From Saccharicrinis carchari (lineage in GTDB: Bacteria > Bacteroidota > Bacteroidia > Bacteroidales > Marinilabiliaceae), in contig NZ_FXTB01000003.1 in assembly GCF_900182605.1 (NCBI RefSeq), positions 434,001-498,000 on the forward strand: a stretch of 64,000 bases of DNA. Reading direction: 5' to 3'. The translations under genes were made by a program, and so were the position numbers. Numbering within the stretch: position 1 is the stretch's first letter; every line of letters begins with the position of its first letter. Below the pieces are notes generated by a model. That model worked only from the letters and a program-made list of their open reading frames with translations. It was not told the origin of the DNA and searched no databases. Shown in pieces: positions 1 through 8,617 of the stretch.

Positions 1-564
1 GCCCCAATGCCTTACTTTGCTCCCCACCATATAATTTTTATTGGCGAAGTTGGTAACGCTATGTGTATAGGTGATTGACGGGCAAAGTAGAAATTGCTCA
101 TTCAGCTTATAGTTACAGCCTATTTCGGCCAGAATCGCAAGATCGATCCTATCCGGCAGGTCCGTATTACGATACGTTACCATCTCCAAATCTTCCACTG
201 AAAAAGTTTTGATTTTTGCAGAAATCAATATGGATGGCACTATCGCGTGGTTTACGTTTAACCTTATCTTTTTTCCAAAAGTATACCCATATTTAAGCGG
301 GATAGACAAGTAACTGTAATTAGAATCTGTTGTTCCTTCTTTTAATGGTTCCCCAATGTTGTTCGTGAAATTAAAATCTTCCTTAAATCCCTTTTGGGCA
401 TAAAGCAATTCAACACCTACATAAAAAACATTTTTTAAAGGATAATCATACGAAAGCCCTCCCACAAATCCATACCTGTTATTCGTCTCGCTTAAGAAGT
501 TTTCAGAATTAGGAACTTTAACCTTGTTGTGTGGCAAGGCTTTTATTTTCCAATGCATTATCAT
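1..564 (-). CDS. Outer-membrane beta-barrel protein, N-terminal part (runs off window)
   Basis: An open frame runs from an ATG at 564 through 188 codons to the window edge without a stop. Its product has alternating aromatic/hydrophobic strands with Gly and Asn turns (for example GFVGGLSYDYP and YVGVELLYAQKGF), which is the look of the PorT/OmpA-like beta-barrel proteins of Bacteroidota; this family call is by pattern only. The start is odd: translation from the ATG gives MIMHWKIKALPHNK, which has no signal peptide, although a barrel must be exported. A stop codon lies four codons upstream. A second frame over 518-646 reads plausibly as protein (LIWFGLGEDDNALENK) but has no start codon. The 5' end may be frameshifted or truncated, so the gene may be a remnant. 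Confidence 0.6.
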   Translation of the reverse strand, partial: MIMHWKIKALPHNKVKVPNSENFLSETNNRYGFVGGLSYDYPLKNVFYVGVELLYAQKGFKEDFNFTNNIGEPLKEGTTDSNYSYLSIPLKYGYTFGKKIRLNVNHAIVPSILISAKIKTFSVEDLEMVTYRNTDLPDRIDLAILAEIGCNYKLNEQFLLCPSITYTHSVTNFANKNYMVGSKVRHWG

Positions 565-650
565 CCTCACCTAAGCCAAACCATATCAAGGTTCTATCAT
601 TAATTGGCTTCTTCTTTGACAAAACTGCCTGTAAATCCCCCTTAAAAAAC

Positions 651-658
651 TAACTTTG
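651..658 (+). promoter_or_regulatory. Possible -7 box of the dnaE promoter
   Basis: TAACTTTG matches the Bacteroidota -7 consensus TAnnTTTG exactly and lies 48 bases before the dnaE ATG. No TTG is present at the expected 17-23 base distance upstream, so the -33 element is weak or absent. Confidence 0.35.
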
Positions 659-706
659 TAAGTTGCTGCTTTAGCCAATATATTGCACATAAATAATTGA
701 TATACA

Positions 707-3700
707 ATGTTTTTAGTATTTGATACCGAAACTACCGGATTACCCAAGAACTGGAAAGCACCCATAAGCGATACGGACAACTGGCCAAGGATGGTGCAGT
801 TGGCATGGCAATGTCACGATGTGAAGGGCAACTTCCTTTTTGCCAAAAACCATGTTATCCAACCCGAAGGATACAATATCCCCGATGACGTGGTGGCCGT
901 GCACGGTATCACTACTGAAATAGCTCATAAGAAAGGTATTCCCCTGAAGGATGCCCTGCTCGACTTTATGGAGGACGTAAAAAAGAGCAAATTGATCATC
1001 GGACACAATATTAGTTTCGATATTAATATTGTGGGCTGCGAGTTGATACGTTGCGGGATGGAAGAAACTCTTTCGCGTGCACCATCGCTTTGTACCATGC
1101 TCGAAAGTAAGGAGTACTGCGACCTAAGACGTATGGGTCAGCTTAAAAATCCAAATCTTACCGAACTACATATTAAACTGTTTGCCGTTCCTTTTGAAGA
1201 AGCGCATAATGCGGCAGCCGATGTGGAATCTACTACCCGCTGCTTCCTGGAGTTGGTTCGCGTGGGGGCTATTACGCCACAAAGATTGCAGATGACTCCG
1301 GCTCAAATTGAGGCATTCCGACTAAATAATCCTGAAATGATTCAATTGGCAGGTGTTGAATATGAATCATTTAAAGTAGATACGCTTGAGCATATCTCGG
1401 TTGCCGATGAAGAGGAGAAACTAAGGCAGGCGGCCAAAAGTGCGGGTAACATACCCTTTGTGCATTTGCATGTACATACGCAGTATTCGATACTCGATGG
1501 TGCCAATAAAACAGCAGTCATCGCTCAAAAAGCCAAGGACGATGGAATGCCTGCCCTGGCTATTACCGACCATGGTGGTATGTTTGGTGTAAAAGAATTT
1601 CATGTGGCATGTTCAAAAGCCGGTATAAAACCCATTATAGGGGTAGAGGCCTATGTTGCTCGCCGCGGACGCTTGCGTAAAGATGATAAAACGGATGCCT
1701 CGGGTTATCACCTCATCCTATTGGCCAAAAACGAAACAGGTTATGTAAATCTTTTAAAATTAACTTCAATAGCACATACCGAAGGATTTTACTATAAACC
1801 ACGTATCGATAAAGAGGTGCTACAAGAACACAGGGAGGGTTTGATAGTAAGCAGTGCCTGTTTGGGTGGAGAGGTTGCGCAGCATATAATGAATGGCAAT
1901 GTGGATAAAGCAAGGGAAACCATCCAATGGTTCAAAAATATTTTTGGCGACGATTATTATTTAGAGGTGATGCGCCATAAAAATGATGATCCGGTGCTGC
2001 GGCGTGATGTGTGGGAAAATCAGGTGAAAGTGAACAAGGTAATACTCGAATTAGGGAAAGAACTGGGCGTAAAAGTAATTGCCACTAACGATTCGCACTT
2101 TACCAATGCCGAGGATGCTGAGGCCCATGACCTGCTGGTTTGCCTAAGCACAGGTCGCGATTTTGACGATCCCACCCGGATGAGATATACCAAGCAAGAG
2201 TGGTTTAAAACAACGGAAGAGATGAACCTTATGTTTGCGGATATCCCTGAGGTGTTGCAAAACACCATTGAAGTAGCGGATAAGGTTGTAGCTTTTGAGC
2301 TGGATCACAAACCGATTATGCCTGATTTTCCTTTACCGGAAGGTTTCGATAGCGAGGCAGATTATCTGCGCCACCTCACCATAGAAGGGGCTAAAAAGAG
2401 ATATGGTGATCCCATACCGCCTGATTATTTGGAGCGCATAAATTTTGAACTCGAAACTATTATTGGCATGGGTTTTCCGGGATACTTCCTTATTACACAG
2501 GACTTTATTAACTGGGCCAAGAGCAACGGCGTACTGGTGGGGCCGGGCAGGGGTTCGGCAGCGGGTGCAGCGGTGGCCTACTGCACCGGCATAACCAATG
2601 TGGATCCCATAAAATATGATTTGCTGTTTGAGCGCTTCCTCAACCCCGATCGTATCTCCATGCCGGATGTGGATATTGATTTTGATGACGATGGACGACA
2701 GGCGGTACTCGATTATGTGACCGATAAATACGGGCACGATAAAGTGGCTCATATCTGTACGTTTGGTACGATGGCCACAAAAAGTTCTATTAAAGATGTA
2801 GCACGGGTATTAAAGCTGGACTTGTCGGAAGCCAACCGCTTGGCAAAGATGGTTCCGGAAGCGCCTAAAATGAATTTTAAAAAGGCTTTTAAGGAGAATC
2901 CGGATTTGGAACTCGAAAAAAATTCCCCGGATCCATTAATTGCCAAAACCATGAAGTTCGCCGAAGCATTGGAAGGCGCAGTGCGGCAAACCGGGGTACA
3001 CGCGTGCGGGGTGCTCATAGGTAAAAACCCGCTCGATCAGCATTTGCCCGTTATGCCCACCAAAGGCGAGGAGCTCTTGACAACACAGTACGATGGTAGG
3101 TTTGTGGAGGACATTGGATTGTTGAAGATGGACTTTCTGGGACTCAAAACCTTGTCCATTTTTAAAGAAGTGCTGGGCAATATCAAGTTATCCAAAGGTA
3201 TAGATGTAGATTTGGAGGCCATACCTATGGACGACGAAAAAACCTTTAAGCTCTTTGGTAACGGCGAAACAACGGCTATATTTCAGTTTGAGTCGCCCGG
3301 TATGAAAAAGCACCTCAAAGCCTTACAGCCCAATCGTTTTGAGGATTTGGTGGCGATGAATGCTCTCTATCGTCCCGGCCCTATGGAGTATATCCCCTCT
3401 TTTATTGCCCGTAAGCACGGACGCGAGGAGATAGCCTACGACCATCCCATGATGGAGTCTTTTTTAAAGGACACCTACGGAATCACGGTTTATCAGGAGC
3501 AGGTGATGCTTCAGAGTCGCGCATTGGGAGGCTTTACCCGTGGCGACTCCGACTCGCTGCGTAAAGCCATGGGTAAAAAGATAATATCCATGATGGATAA
3601 GCTCAAAGTAAAGTTTACCGAGGGTTGTTTGGCCAGTGAGGACTTTATGAAAGGCTGCGAGGGGAATGCCAAAAAACCAACGGATTTAATAGATAAGATT

Positions 3701-4981
3701 TGGCACGACTGGGAGGCTTTTGCCAGTTATGCATTTAATAAATCGCACTCTGTTTGCTATGCCCAAATTGCTTACCAAACGGGTTATTTAAAAGCCCATT
3801 ACCCAGCTGAGTTTATGTCGGGCGTGTTGAGTCGTAACCTCAACGACATAACCAAAATCACGACCTTTATGGAGGAGTGCACCCGTATGGGGCTGGACGT
3901 GCTGGGACCCGACGTGAACGAGAGTTACCGTAAATTTACGGTAAATAAAAGCGGAGCCATCCGCTTTGGCATGGCCGGTGTTAAAGGGGTAGGTGCCGGA
4001 GCCGTAGAAGAGATTATACGTGTGCGCGACCAGGGAGGTCCGTTTAAGGATATATATGATTTTGTAGAACGAGTGAACCTGCAAACGGTAAATAAAAAGA
4101 ACCTCGAGGCGCTGGCGGCAGCGGGTGGCTTCGATGGGTTTACCGATTTACACCGTGCCCAGTATTTTGCCTGTTTACCAGGCGAACAGACCACGTTTGT
4201 GGAGAACCTTGCCCGATACGGTAACTTGTACCAAAACGATAAGGCCATGGCCGCCAACTCACTTTTTGGTGCCGTGGGAGCCAGTGCCGCCATCAGTAAG
4301 CCTGCCGTACCGGTTTGTGAGGAGTTTTCGATATTGGAGAAGTTGGCCCGCGAAAAAGATTTGATAGGTATCTATCTCTCAGCCCATCCCCTTGATATTT
4401 ACAAGTTAGAGATAAATCATTTTTGCACTGCTAAACTGAGCGATCTTGAGGATCTCGAAAAAATGAAAGGGCGCGACATAACGGTGGGGGGTATTGTTAC
4501 GGCTACGCGTTCGGGAATGACCAAAACCGGTAATCCCTTTGGAATCATGACCCTGGAGGATTATACAGGTTCCTTTGAATTTGCTTTTTTTGGTAGAGAT
4601 TACCCCGATTATGCCCAATTTCTGGTTCGGGGTTATTATATTATGGTGAGGGCAAAAGTACAGGAGAAAACCTGGTCGAAGGATGGTGAGCTGGAGGTGA
4701 AGGTGAACAAGATAGAAATGCTGGATGGTGTACGGGAGTCCCGCGTATCGGGCATTAACATTCAAATTCCCTTACAAGCATTGGACGAGGCACTGGTTAC
4801 CGACCTGGCCGAGCTCTCCAATGAAACCAAGGGAAATGTGACGTTAAAATTTTCCATTTACGATAAAGAGGAAGAAAGCCTGCAAACCCAGTTTTATTCG
4901 CGAGGAAGTAAAATTACCTTAACAGACGATATAGTGGATTATCTGGATTCACATCCCGATGTCTCCTTTACCCTGTTTTAA
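707..4981 (+). CDS. dnaE: DNA polymerase III subunit alpha with fused N-terminal DnaQ-like exonuclease
   Basis: Replicative DNA polymerase, 1424 residues, about 200 longer than ordinary DnaE. Residues 1-185 form a DEDDh 3'-5' exonuclease: D6 and E8 in DTET, D105 in GHNISFD, and H167/D172 in HNAAAD. A PHP domain follows from about 250, with HLHVH (253-257), TDH (287-289), E313, H335, C385 and DSH (462-464). The C-family polymerase core has GPGRGSAAG and the catalytic PDVDIDF near 653-659. Helix-hairpin-helix and OB-fold regions make up the C-terminus. The fusion means proofreading can act in cis, and the PHP metal ligands that are degenerate in E. coli DnaE look intact here. The ATG at 707 is required because the exonuclease DTET motif begins at residue 6. 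It is followed by thyA and folA on the same strand. Confidence 0.97.
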   Translation: MFLVFDTETTGLPKNWKAPISDTDNWPRMVQLAWQCHDVKGNFLFAKNHVIQPEGYNIPDDVVAVHGITTEIAHKKGIPLKDALLDFMEDVKKSKLIIGHNISFDINIVGCELIRCGMEETLSRAPSLCTMLESKEYCDLRRMGQLKNPNLTELHIKLFAVPFEEAHNAAADVESTTRCFLELVRVGAITPQRLQMTPAQIEAFRLNNPEMIQLAGVEYESFKVDTLEHISVADEEEKLRQAAKSAGNIPFVHLHVHTQYSILDGANKTAVIAQKAKDDGMPALAITDHGGMFGVKEFHVACSKAGIKPIIGVEAYVARRGRLRKDDKTDASGYHLILLAKNETGYVNLLKLTSIAHTEGFYYKPRIDKEVLQEHREGLIVSSACLGGEVAQHIMNGNVDKARETIQWFKNIFGDDYYLEVMRHKNDDPVLRRDVWENQVKVNKVILELGKELGVKVIATNDSHFTNAEDAEAHDLLVCLSTGRDFDDPTRMRYTKQEWFKTTEEMNLMFADIPEVLQNTIEVADKVVAFELDHKPIMPDFPLPEGFDSEADYLRHLTIEGAKKRYGDPIPPDYLERINFELETIIGMGFPGYFLITQDFINWAKSNGVLVGPGRGSAAGAAVAYCTGITNVDPIKYDLLFERFLNPDRISMPDVDIDFDDDGRQAVLDYVTDKYGHDKVAHICTFGTMATKSSIKDVARVLKLDLSEANRLAKMVPEAPKMNFKKAFKENPDLELEKNSPDPLIAKTMKFAEALEGAVRQTGVHACGVLIGKNPLDQHLPVMPTKGEELLTTQYDGRFVEDIGLLKMDFLGLKTLSIFKEVLGNIKLSKGIDVDLEAIPMDDEKTFKLFGNGETTAIFQFESPGMKKHLKALQPNRFEDLVAMNALYRPGPMEYIPSFIARKHGREEIAYDHPMMESFLKDTYGITVYQEQVMLQSRALGGFTRGDSDSLRKAMGKKIISMMDKLKVKFTEGCLASEDFMKGCEGNAKKPTDLIDKIWHDWEAFASYAFNKSHSVCYAQIAYQTGYLKAHYPAEFMSGVLSRNLNDITKITTFMEECTRMGLDVLGPDVNESYRKFTVNKSGAIRFGMAGVKGVGAGAVEEIIRVRDQGGPFKDIYDFVERVNLQTVNKKNLEALAAAGGFDGFTDLHRAQYFACLPGEQTTFVENLARYGNLYQNDKAMAANSLFGAVGASAAISKPAVPVCEEFSILEKLAREKDLIGIYLSAHPLDIYKLEINHFCTAKLSDLEDLEKMKGRDITVGGIVTATRSGMTKTGNPFGIMTLEDYTGSFEFAFFGRDYPDYAQFLVRGYYIMVRAKVQEKTWSKDGELEVKVNKIEMLDGVRESRVSGINIQIPLQALDEALVTDLAELSNETKGNVTLKFSIYDKEEESLQTQFYSRGSKITLTDDIVDYLDSHPDVSFTLF

Positions 4982-5107
4982 GGCTGTTTTGGCGATAAGC
5001 TAAAATGTTTATAAATATTGCTGTGATCTATTCTCCCATGAGGAATCAGTTTCTTTACATAGAACAAATTTATGAAATTGTAAGATTTTAGTACTCAATT
5101 ATTTTTC

Positions 5108-5115
5108 TAATTTTG
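5108..5115 (+). promoter_or_regulatory. Possible -7 box upstream of thyA
   Basis: TAATTTTG fits TAnnTTTG and sits 47 bases before the thyA start. A TTG at 5078-5080 is 27 bases away, longer than the usual spacing, so the call is tentative. The 180-base dnaE-thyA gap holds nothing else recognisable. Confidence 0.35.
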
Positions 5116-5162
5116 CACAAAATAACAGCATACATTCTCAACATAAATATACATAGAAAATC

Positions 5163-5957
5163 ATGCTTCAATATATTGAATTGTGTCAACGGGTGTTGCA
5201 CGAAGGAGTAGAAAAAGGAGACCGGACAGGTACGGGAACCATTAGTGTTTTTGGCCATCAAATGCGGTTTAATCTGCAAGAGGGCTTTCCACTGGTGACC
5301 ACCAAAAAACTGCATCTTAAATCCATTATCCATGAGCTGATATGGTTTTTGAAGGGCAGTACCAACGTTAAATATCTGCAAGATAACGGTGTGCGTATCT
5401 GGAACGAGTGGGCACGGGAGGATGGTGAGCTGGGGCCTATCTACGGTTATCAGTGGCGCTCGTGGCCTATGGCCAACGGACAATATGTAGATCAGATAAA
5501 GCAGGTTATTGAATCCATAAAAAGTAACCCTGACTCGCGCCGGCATATTGTGAGCGCCTGGAACGTGGGACAGTTGGATGAGATGGAGTTGCCACCTTGT
5601 CATATTCTTTTTCAGTTTTACGTGGCCGACGGTAAATTATCGTGCCAGCTGTATCAACGCAGTGCCGACCTGTTTTTGGGCGTGCCATTTAATATTGCAT
5701 CCTATGCTCTGTTGACTATGATGGTGGCTCAGGTTACCGGATTGCAGTTGGGCGAGTTTGTGCATACGCTGGGCGACGTTCATATTTACAACAACCACAT
5801 TCCACAAGTGGAGTTGCAGGTTTCGCGCGAAACACGTAGCTGGCCCACCATGACGATTAACCCGAATGTAAAATCAATTGACGATTTCACTTTCGACGAC
5901 TTTACATTGAGCAATTACAATCCACATCCACATATTAAAGGAGCCATCTCGGTATAG
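5163..5957 (+). CDS. thyA: Thymidylate synthase
   Basis: Converts dUMP to dTMP with methylene-tetrahydrofolate as methyl donor and reductant, producing dihydrofolate. At 264 residues it has exactly the length of E. coli ThyA. The nucleophile Cys146 lies in PPCHILFQF, the phosphate-binding arginine pair is in DSRRHI (124-129), and the substrate region YQRSAD is present. The C-terminus ends in AISV, close to the normal AIxV tail. folA follows after 72 bases on the same strand, so the dihydrofolate made here can be recycled by its neighbour; the two are probably co-transcribed. Confidence 0.98.
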   Translation: MLQYIELCQRVLHEGVEKGDRTGTGTISVFGHQMRFNLQEGFPLVTTKKLHLKSIIHELIWFLKGSTNVKYLQDNGVRIWNEWAREDGELGPIYGYQWRSWPMANGQYVDQIKQVIESIKSNPDSRRHIVSAWNVGQLDEMELPPCHILFQFYVADGKLSCQLYQRSADLFLGVPFNIASYALLTMMVAQVTGLQLGEFVHTLGDVHIYNNHIPQVELQVSRETRSWPTMTINPNVKSIDDFTFDDFTLSNYNPHPHIKGAISV

Positions 5958-6029
5958 ATAGGAGAGATAAACAAAGCAACATGCTTTCGGAGTGGATCAT
6001 CATATTTTACTCTTTTTCAAAAAAAGTCA

Positions 6030-6527
6030 ATGACAAAAATATCCTTAATAGCGGCTATAGCCGAAATGAATGCCATAGGTCAAAATAATGATTTGTTGGC
6101 GTATATTCCCAACGATTTAAAACGATTTAAAGCCCTTACCTCAAACCATACTATTATTATGGGGCGCAAAACTTTTGATACCCTGCCCAATGGTGCCTTG
6201 CCCAATCGCCGTAACCTTGTAATTTCCCGAAATACAGACCTGCACCTCCCGGATGCCGAAGTAGTGCATTCGCCCGAAGCGGCGCTGGATCTTTGCGACA
6301 ATCAATCCGAGGTGTTTGTAATTGGTGGAGCAACTATCTATGCGGCCTTTTTGCCAAAAGCCGATAAGCTGTACCTTACCTTAATTGATAAATTTTTTAA
6401 TGATGCCGATACTTTTTTCCCTGAATTCGATAAAGCGCAATGGAGGGAAGTGTACAAAGAAAAGATAACAGACGACCACAGGAGCAATTTTAACTATACG
6501 TACATCAATTTGGAGAGGATAAAATAA
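6030..6527 (+). CDS. folA: Dihydrofolate reductase
   Basis: NADPH-dependent reduction of dihydrofolate to tetrahydrofolate, 165 residues, normal for the chromosomal enzyme. Visible motifs are the N-terminal strand ISLIAAIAEMNAIG with the Met20-type loop, the acidic active-site residue D29 in IPNDLKRFK, the cofactor-binding GRKTFDTLP, and the second Rossmann strand with VIGGATIYAAFLP. It sits 72 bases after thyA, the standard functional pair. A hairpin terminator follows at 6573-6602 and tyrS converges from the other strand. Confidence 0.97.
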   Translation: MTKISLIAAIAEMNAIGQNNDLLAYIPNDLKRFKALTSNHTIIMGRKTFDTLPNGALPNRRNLVISRNTDLHLPDAEVVHSPEAALDLCDNQSEVFVIGGATIYAAFLPKADKLYLTLIDKFFNDADTFFPEFDKAQWREVYKEKITDDHRSNFNYTYINLERIK

Positions 6528-6572
6528 ATAGCATTGCACCACAACGCGACACCATTCTGGCAATATAGCAAA

Positions 6573-6602
6573 AAAACCTGTGCCAAAACTGACACAGGTT
6601 TT
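6573..6602. terminator. Hairpin terminator between folA and tyrS
   Basis: A 10-bp perfect stem (AAAACCTGTG / CACAGGTTTT) with a 10-base loop lies between the convergent folA and tyrS genes. The run of A at 6571-6576 gives a T tract when read from the tyrS side, so it can serve both genes. Confidence 0.8.
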
Positions 6603-6688
6603 ACAATGCTTTAGTATAAATAACACACACCGATACAATGCTATGGAGAATTAAAATCACCCCTGCCATTCATATCTACTCTTTGCAC

Positions 6689-7981
6689 CTACTCTGCTAC
6701 CACTACAAAAAAGTTCTTTTTCCCTTTTTGAAACAGTAGGTATTTGTTATTTAAAAGGTAATCTGTTTTAATCAACATTTCGGCATCCGTAATTTTTTCT
6801 TTGTTAATGCTAACACCGCCGCCTTTGATGGTTTTTCGGGCTTCGCCTTTGGAGGGAAATATTTCGGTTTTAATCGCCAACAAATCAAGTACGTCGATAC
6901 CTGCCTTCAGATCGGCGTTGGCGATGTTAAAAATGGGCACCCCTTCAAAAACAGCTAAAAAGGTATCTTCGTCAATCTTTTTTAGTGCATCCATAGTCGA
7001 TTTGCCAAACAATATTTGGCTGGCTTCAACCGAAGCATCATAGGCATCCCGGCCATGTATCATCACGGTAACATCCTCCGCTAATTTTTTTTGTAAGGCA
7101 CGTGCATGGGGTGCCTGGGCATGCTCTTTAACCAAACTAGCTATCTCCTCTTGCGAGAGTAGGGTGAATATCTTTATGTATTTTTCGGCATCGGCATCAG
7201 AGGTGTTCAACCAAAACTGGTAAAACTTATAAGGGCTGGTTCTTGCCGGATCTAACCAAATGTTTCCCGACTCTGTTTTTCCAAACTTTCCACCATCGGC
7301 CTTGGTAATGAGCGGACAGGTAAGGGCAAATGCTTCGCCACCTGTTTTACGCCTAATTAGTTCGGTGCCGGTGGTTATGTTTCCCCATTGATCCGAACCA
7401 CCCATCTGGAGCTTACACCCGTACTCCTGGTACAGATGATGAAAATCGGTAGCCTGCACCAATTGGTAAGTAAACTCGGTAAATGAGAGTCCCACGTTTC
7501 CCTCGCCACTAATTCTTTTTTTTACCGAATCCTTAGCCATCATATAATTAACTGTAAGGTGCTTGCCTATGTCGCGGATAAACCCCAGGAAGGAAAATTC
7601 CTTCATCCAGTCGTAATTGTTAACCATGAGCGCCTGGTTTTTGGTTCCGCTGTTAAAATCCAGGAAACGACTTAATTGTGCTTTAAGGCAGTCCTGATTG
7701 TGACGTAGCGTTTTTTCATCCAGCAGGTTACGCTCATCGGATTTGCCGGACGGATCGCCAATCATGCCGGTTGCACCACCCACTAACACGATGGGCCTGT
7801 GACCTGCCACCTGCAAATGCTTTAGCATCATTACAGACACCAAGTGTCCAATATGGAGCGAATCGGCAGTAGGGTCAATGCCTACGTAGGCCGTAGTTAT
7901 TTCTTTTTGCAGTTGCTCTTCGGTTCCGGGCATCATATCGTGAATCATGCCACGCCATTTCAGTTCCTCAACAAAATTCAT
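6689..7981 (-). CDS. tyrS: Tyrosine--tRNA ligase
   Basis: Class I aminoacyl-tRNA synthetase charging tRNA-Tyr, 430 residues. The HIGH motif is seen as HIGH at 43-46, the KMSKS-type loop as KFGKT near 235-239 as in other bacterial TyrRS, the tyrosine-pocket region contains QLVQATDF and [10 protein letters not shown], and a C-terminal S4 RNA-binding domain contains [11 protein letters not shown]. Start is the ATG at 7981. It is transcribed alone; a promoter-like pair is at 8018-8053. Confidence 0.98.
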   Translation of the reverse strand: MNFVEELKWRGMIHDMMPGTEEQLQKEITTAYVGIDPTADSLHIGHLVSVMMLKHLQVAGHRPIVLVGGATGMIGDPSGKSDERNLLDEKTLRHNQDCLKAQLSRFLDFNSGTKNQALMVNNYDWMKEFSFLGFIRDIGKHLTVNYMMAKDSVKKRISGEGNVGLSFTEFTYQLVQATDFHHLYQEYGCKLQMGGSDQWGNITTGTELIRRKTGGEAFALTCPLITKADGGKFGKTESGNIWLDPARTSPYKFYQFWLNTSDADAEKYIKIFTLLSQEEIASLVKEHAQAPHARALQKKLAEDVTVMIHGRDAYDASVEASQILFGKSTMDALKKIDEDTFLAVFEGVPIFNIANADLKAGIDVLDLLAIKTEIFPSKGEARKTIKGGGVSINKEKITDAEMLIKTDYLLNNKYLLFQKGKKNFFVVVAE

Positions 7982-8017
7982 GGTTATATAATTAATGTTT
8001 TATTTTTTTTGAAGCCA

Positions 8018-8053
8018 CAAAGATAATAAAGTTATATAGTGAAATGGTGCAAA
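8018..8053 (-). promoter_or_regulatory. Probable promoter of tyrS
   Basis: On the minus strand TTTG (8053-8050) is followed after 24 bases by TATCTTTG (8025-8018), an exact TAnnTTTG match 36 bases before the tyrS ATG. The spacing is one base longer than the usual range. The rest of the 194-base gap to the next gene (7982-8175) shows nothing more. Confidence 0.5.
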
Positions 8054-8175
8054 GGGCAAGTGAATATCAGGCCACATAAGCTGGAGGGTGATTTAGCCGT
8101 ATTATTGTTTCTGCAATCGCAGCAATACTCCATGATAGTAAATTACGTAAAGATGTCGCCGGTAGTGGCGTAGTA

Positions 8176-8430
8176 TCAGTCTTTTACTTCTTCGTAATCG
8201 ATATATTCGCCTACATCCGGCGATACTTTTTTCGGGGATTTGTGTTTTTTTTGTATCGTAACCTTTCCCTCCTCGCGTTTTTTTTGTGTTTTAAAACTTT
8301 GTTCTCTTTTGTAGTGATTATTCATTTTATTCATCTGCCGACCCAGCAAAAAAGGAACGATCACCCTGGCTATAAATCGAAACAGATAATAAAACACAAG
8401 AATAAAAAATATTGTCTTCAGTAATCCCAT
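8176..8430 (-). CDS. DUF4834-like small membrane protein
   Basis: A short protein of 84 residues from the ATG at 8430 (MGLLKTIFFIL). One transmembrane helix covers about residues 2-28, and the rest is a basic, Lys-rich cytoplasmic tail ending in an acidic YIDYEEVKD. The layout (helix, RFIxRVIVPFLLGRQ-like segment, charged tail with a terminal DYE motif) matches the DUF4834 family of Bacteroidota, whose function is unknown. A longer start at 8448 (TTG) is rejected because it lies inside the -7 promoter box at 8446-8453. Monocistronic, located between tyrS and the S41 protease gene. Confidence 0.75.
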   Translation of the reverse strand: MGLLKTIFFILVFYYLFRFIARVIVPFLLGRQMNKMNNHYKREQSFKTQKKREEGKVTIQKKHKSPKKVSPDVGEYIDYEEVKD

Positions 8431-8445
8431 AATTTTTTCTTTATA

Positions 8446-8453
8446 CAAAGATA
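8446..8453 (-). promoter_or_regulatory. -7 promoter box of the DUF4834 gene
   Basis: TATCTTTG on the minus strand matches TAnnTTTG exactly, 15 bases upstream of the ATG at 8430. It rules out the upstream TTG at 8448 as start. No clear TTG -33 element is visible. The remaining noncoding stretch 8454-8617 shows no feature. Confidence 0.5.
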
Positions 8454-8617
8454 ATGTTTTCAGCGGATATGAGATTTAACTCGTTTTAAAGCAGCACCAC
8501 CGGAGCACGCCATCCACCAATTACGCTACCCACCTATTTATGTAAGCTTAAAGCGCTTTTTGTAAGAGGAATAAATCGATTTGGTGCTTGCTTTAAATAC
8601 AAATTAATATAACGCAA

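Noticed and set aside
586-780. 64-codon minus-strand frame overlapping the dnaE start
   Set aside because: It overlaps the conserved exonuclease DTET region and its translation has no recognisable features.
2333-2752. 139-codon open frame on the minus strand inside dnaE
   Set aside because: It lies entirely within the polymerase core, the translation shows no domain and the plus-strand gene is fully conserved.
3925-4293. 122-codon minus-strand frame in the dnaE 3' half
   Set aside because: Antisense to conserved polymerase sequence with no start context or homology signs.
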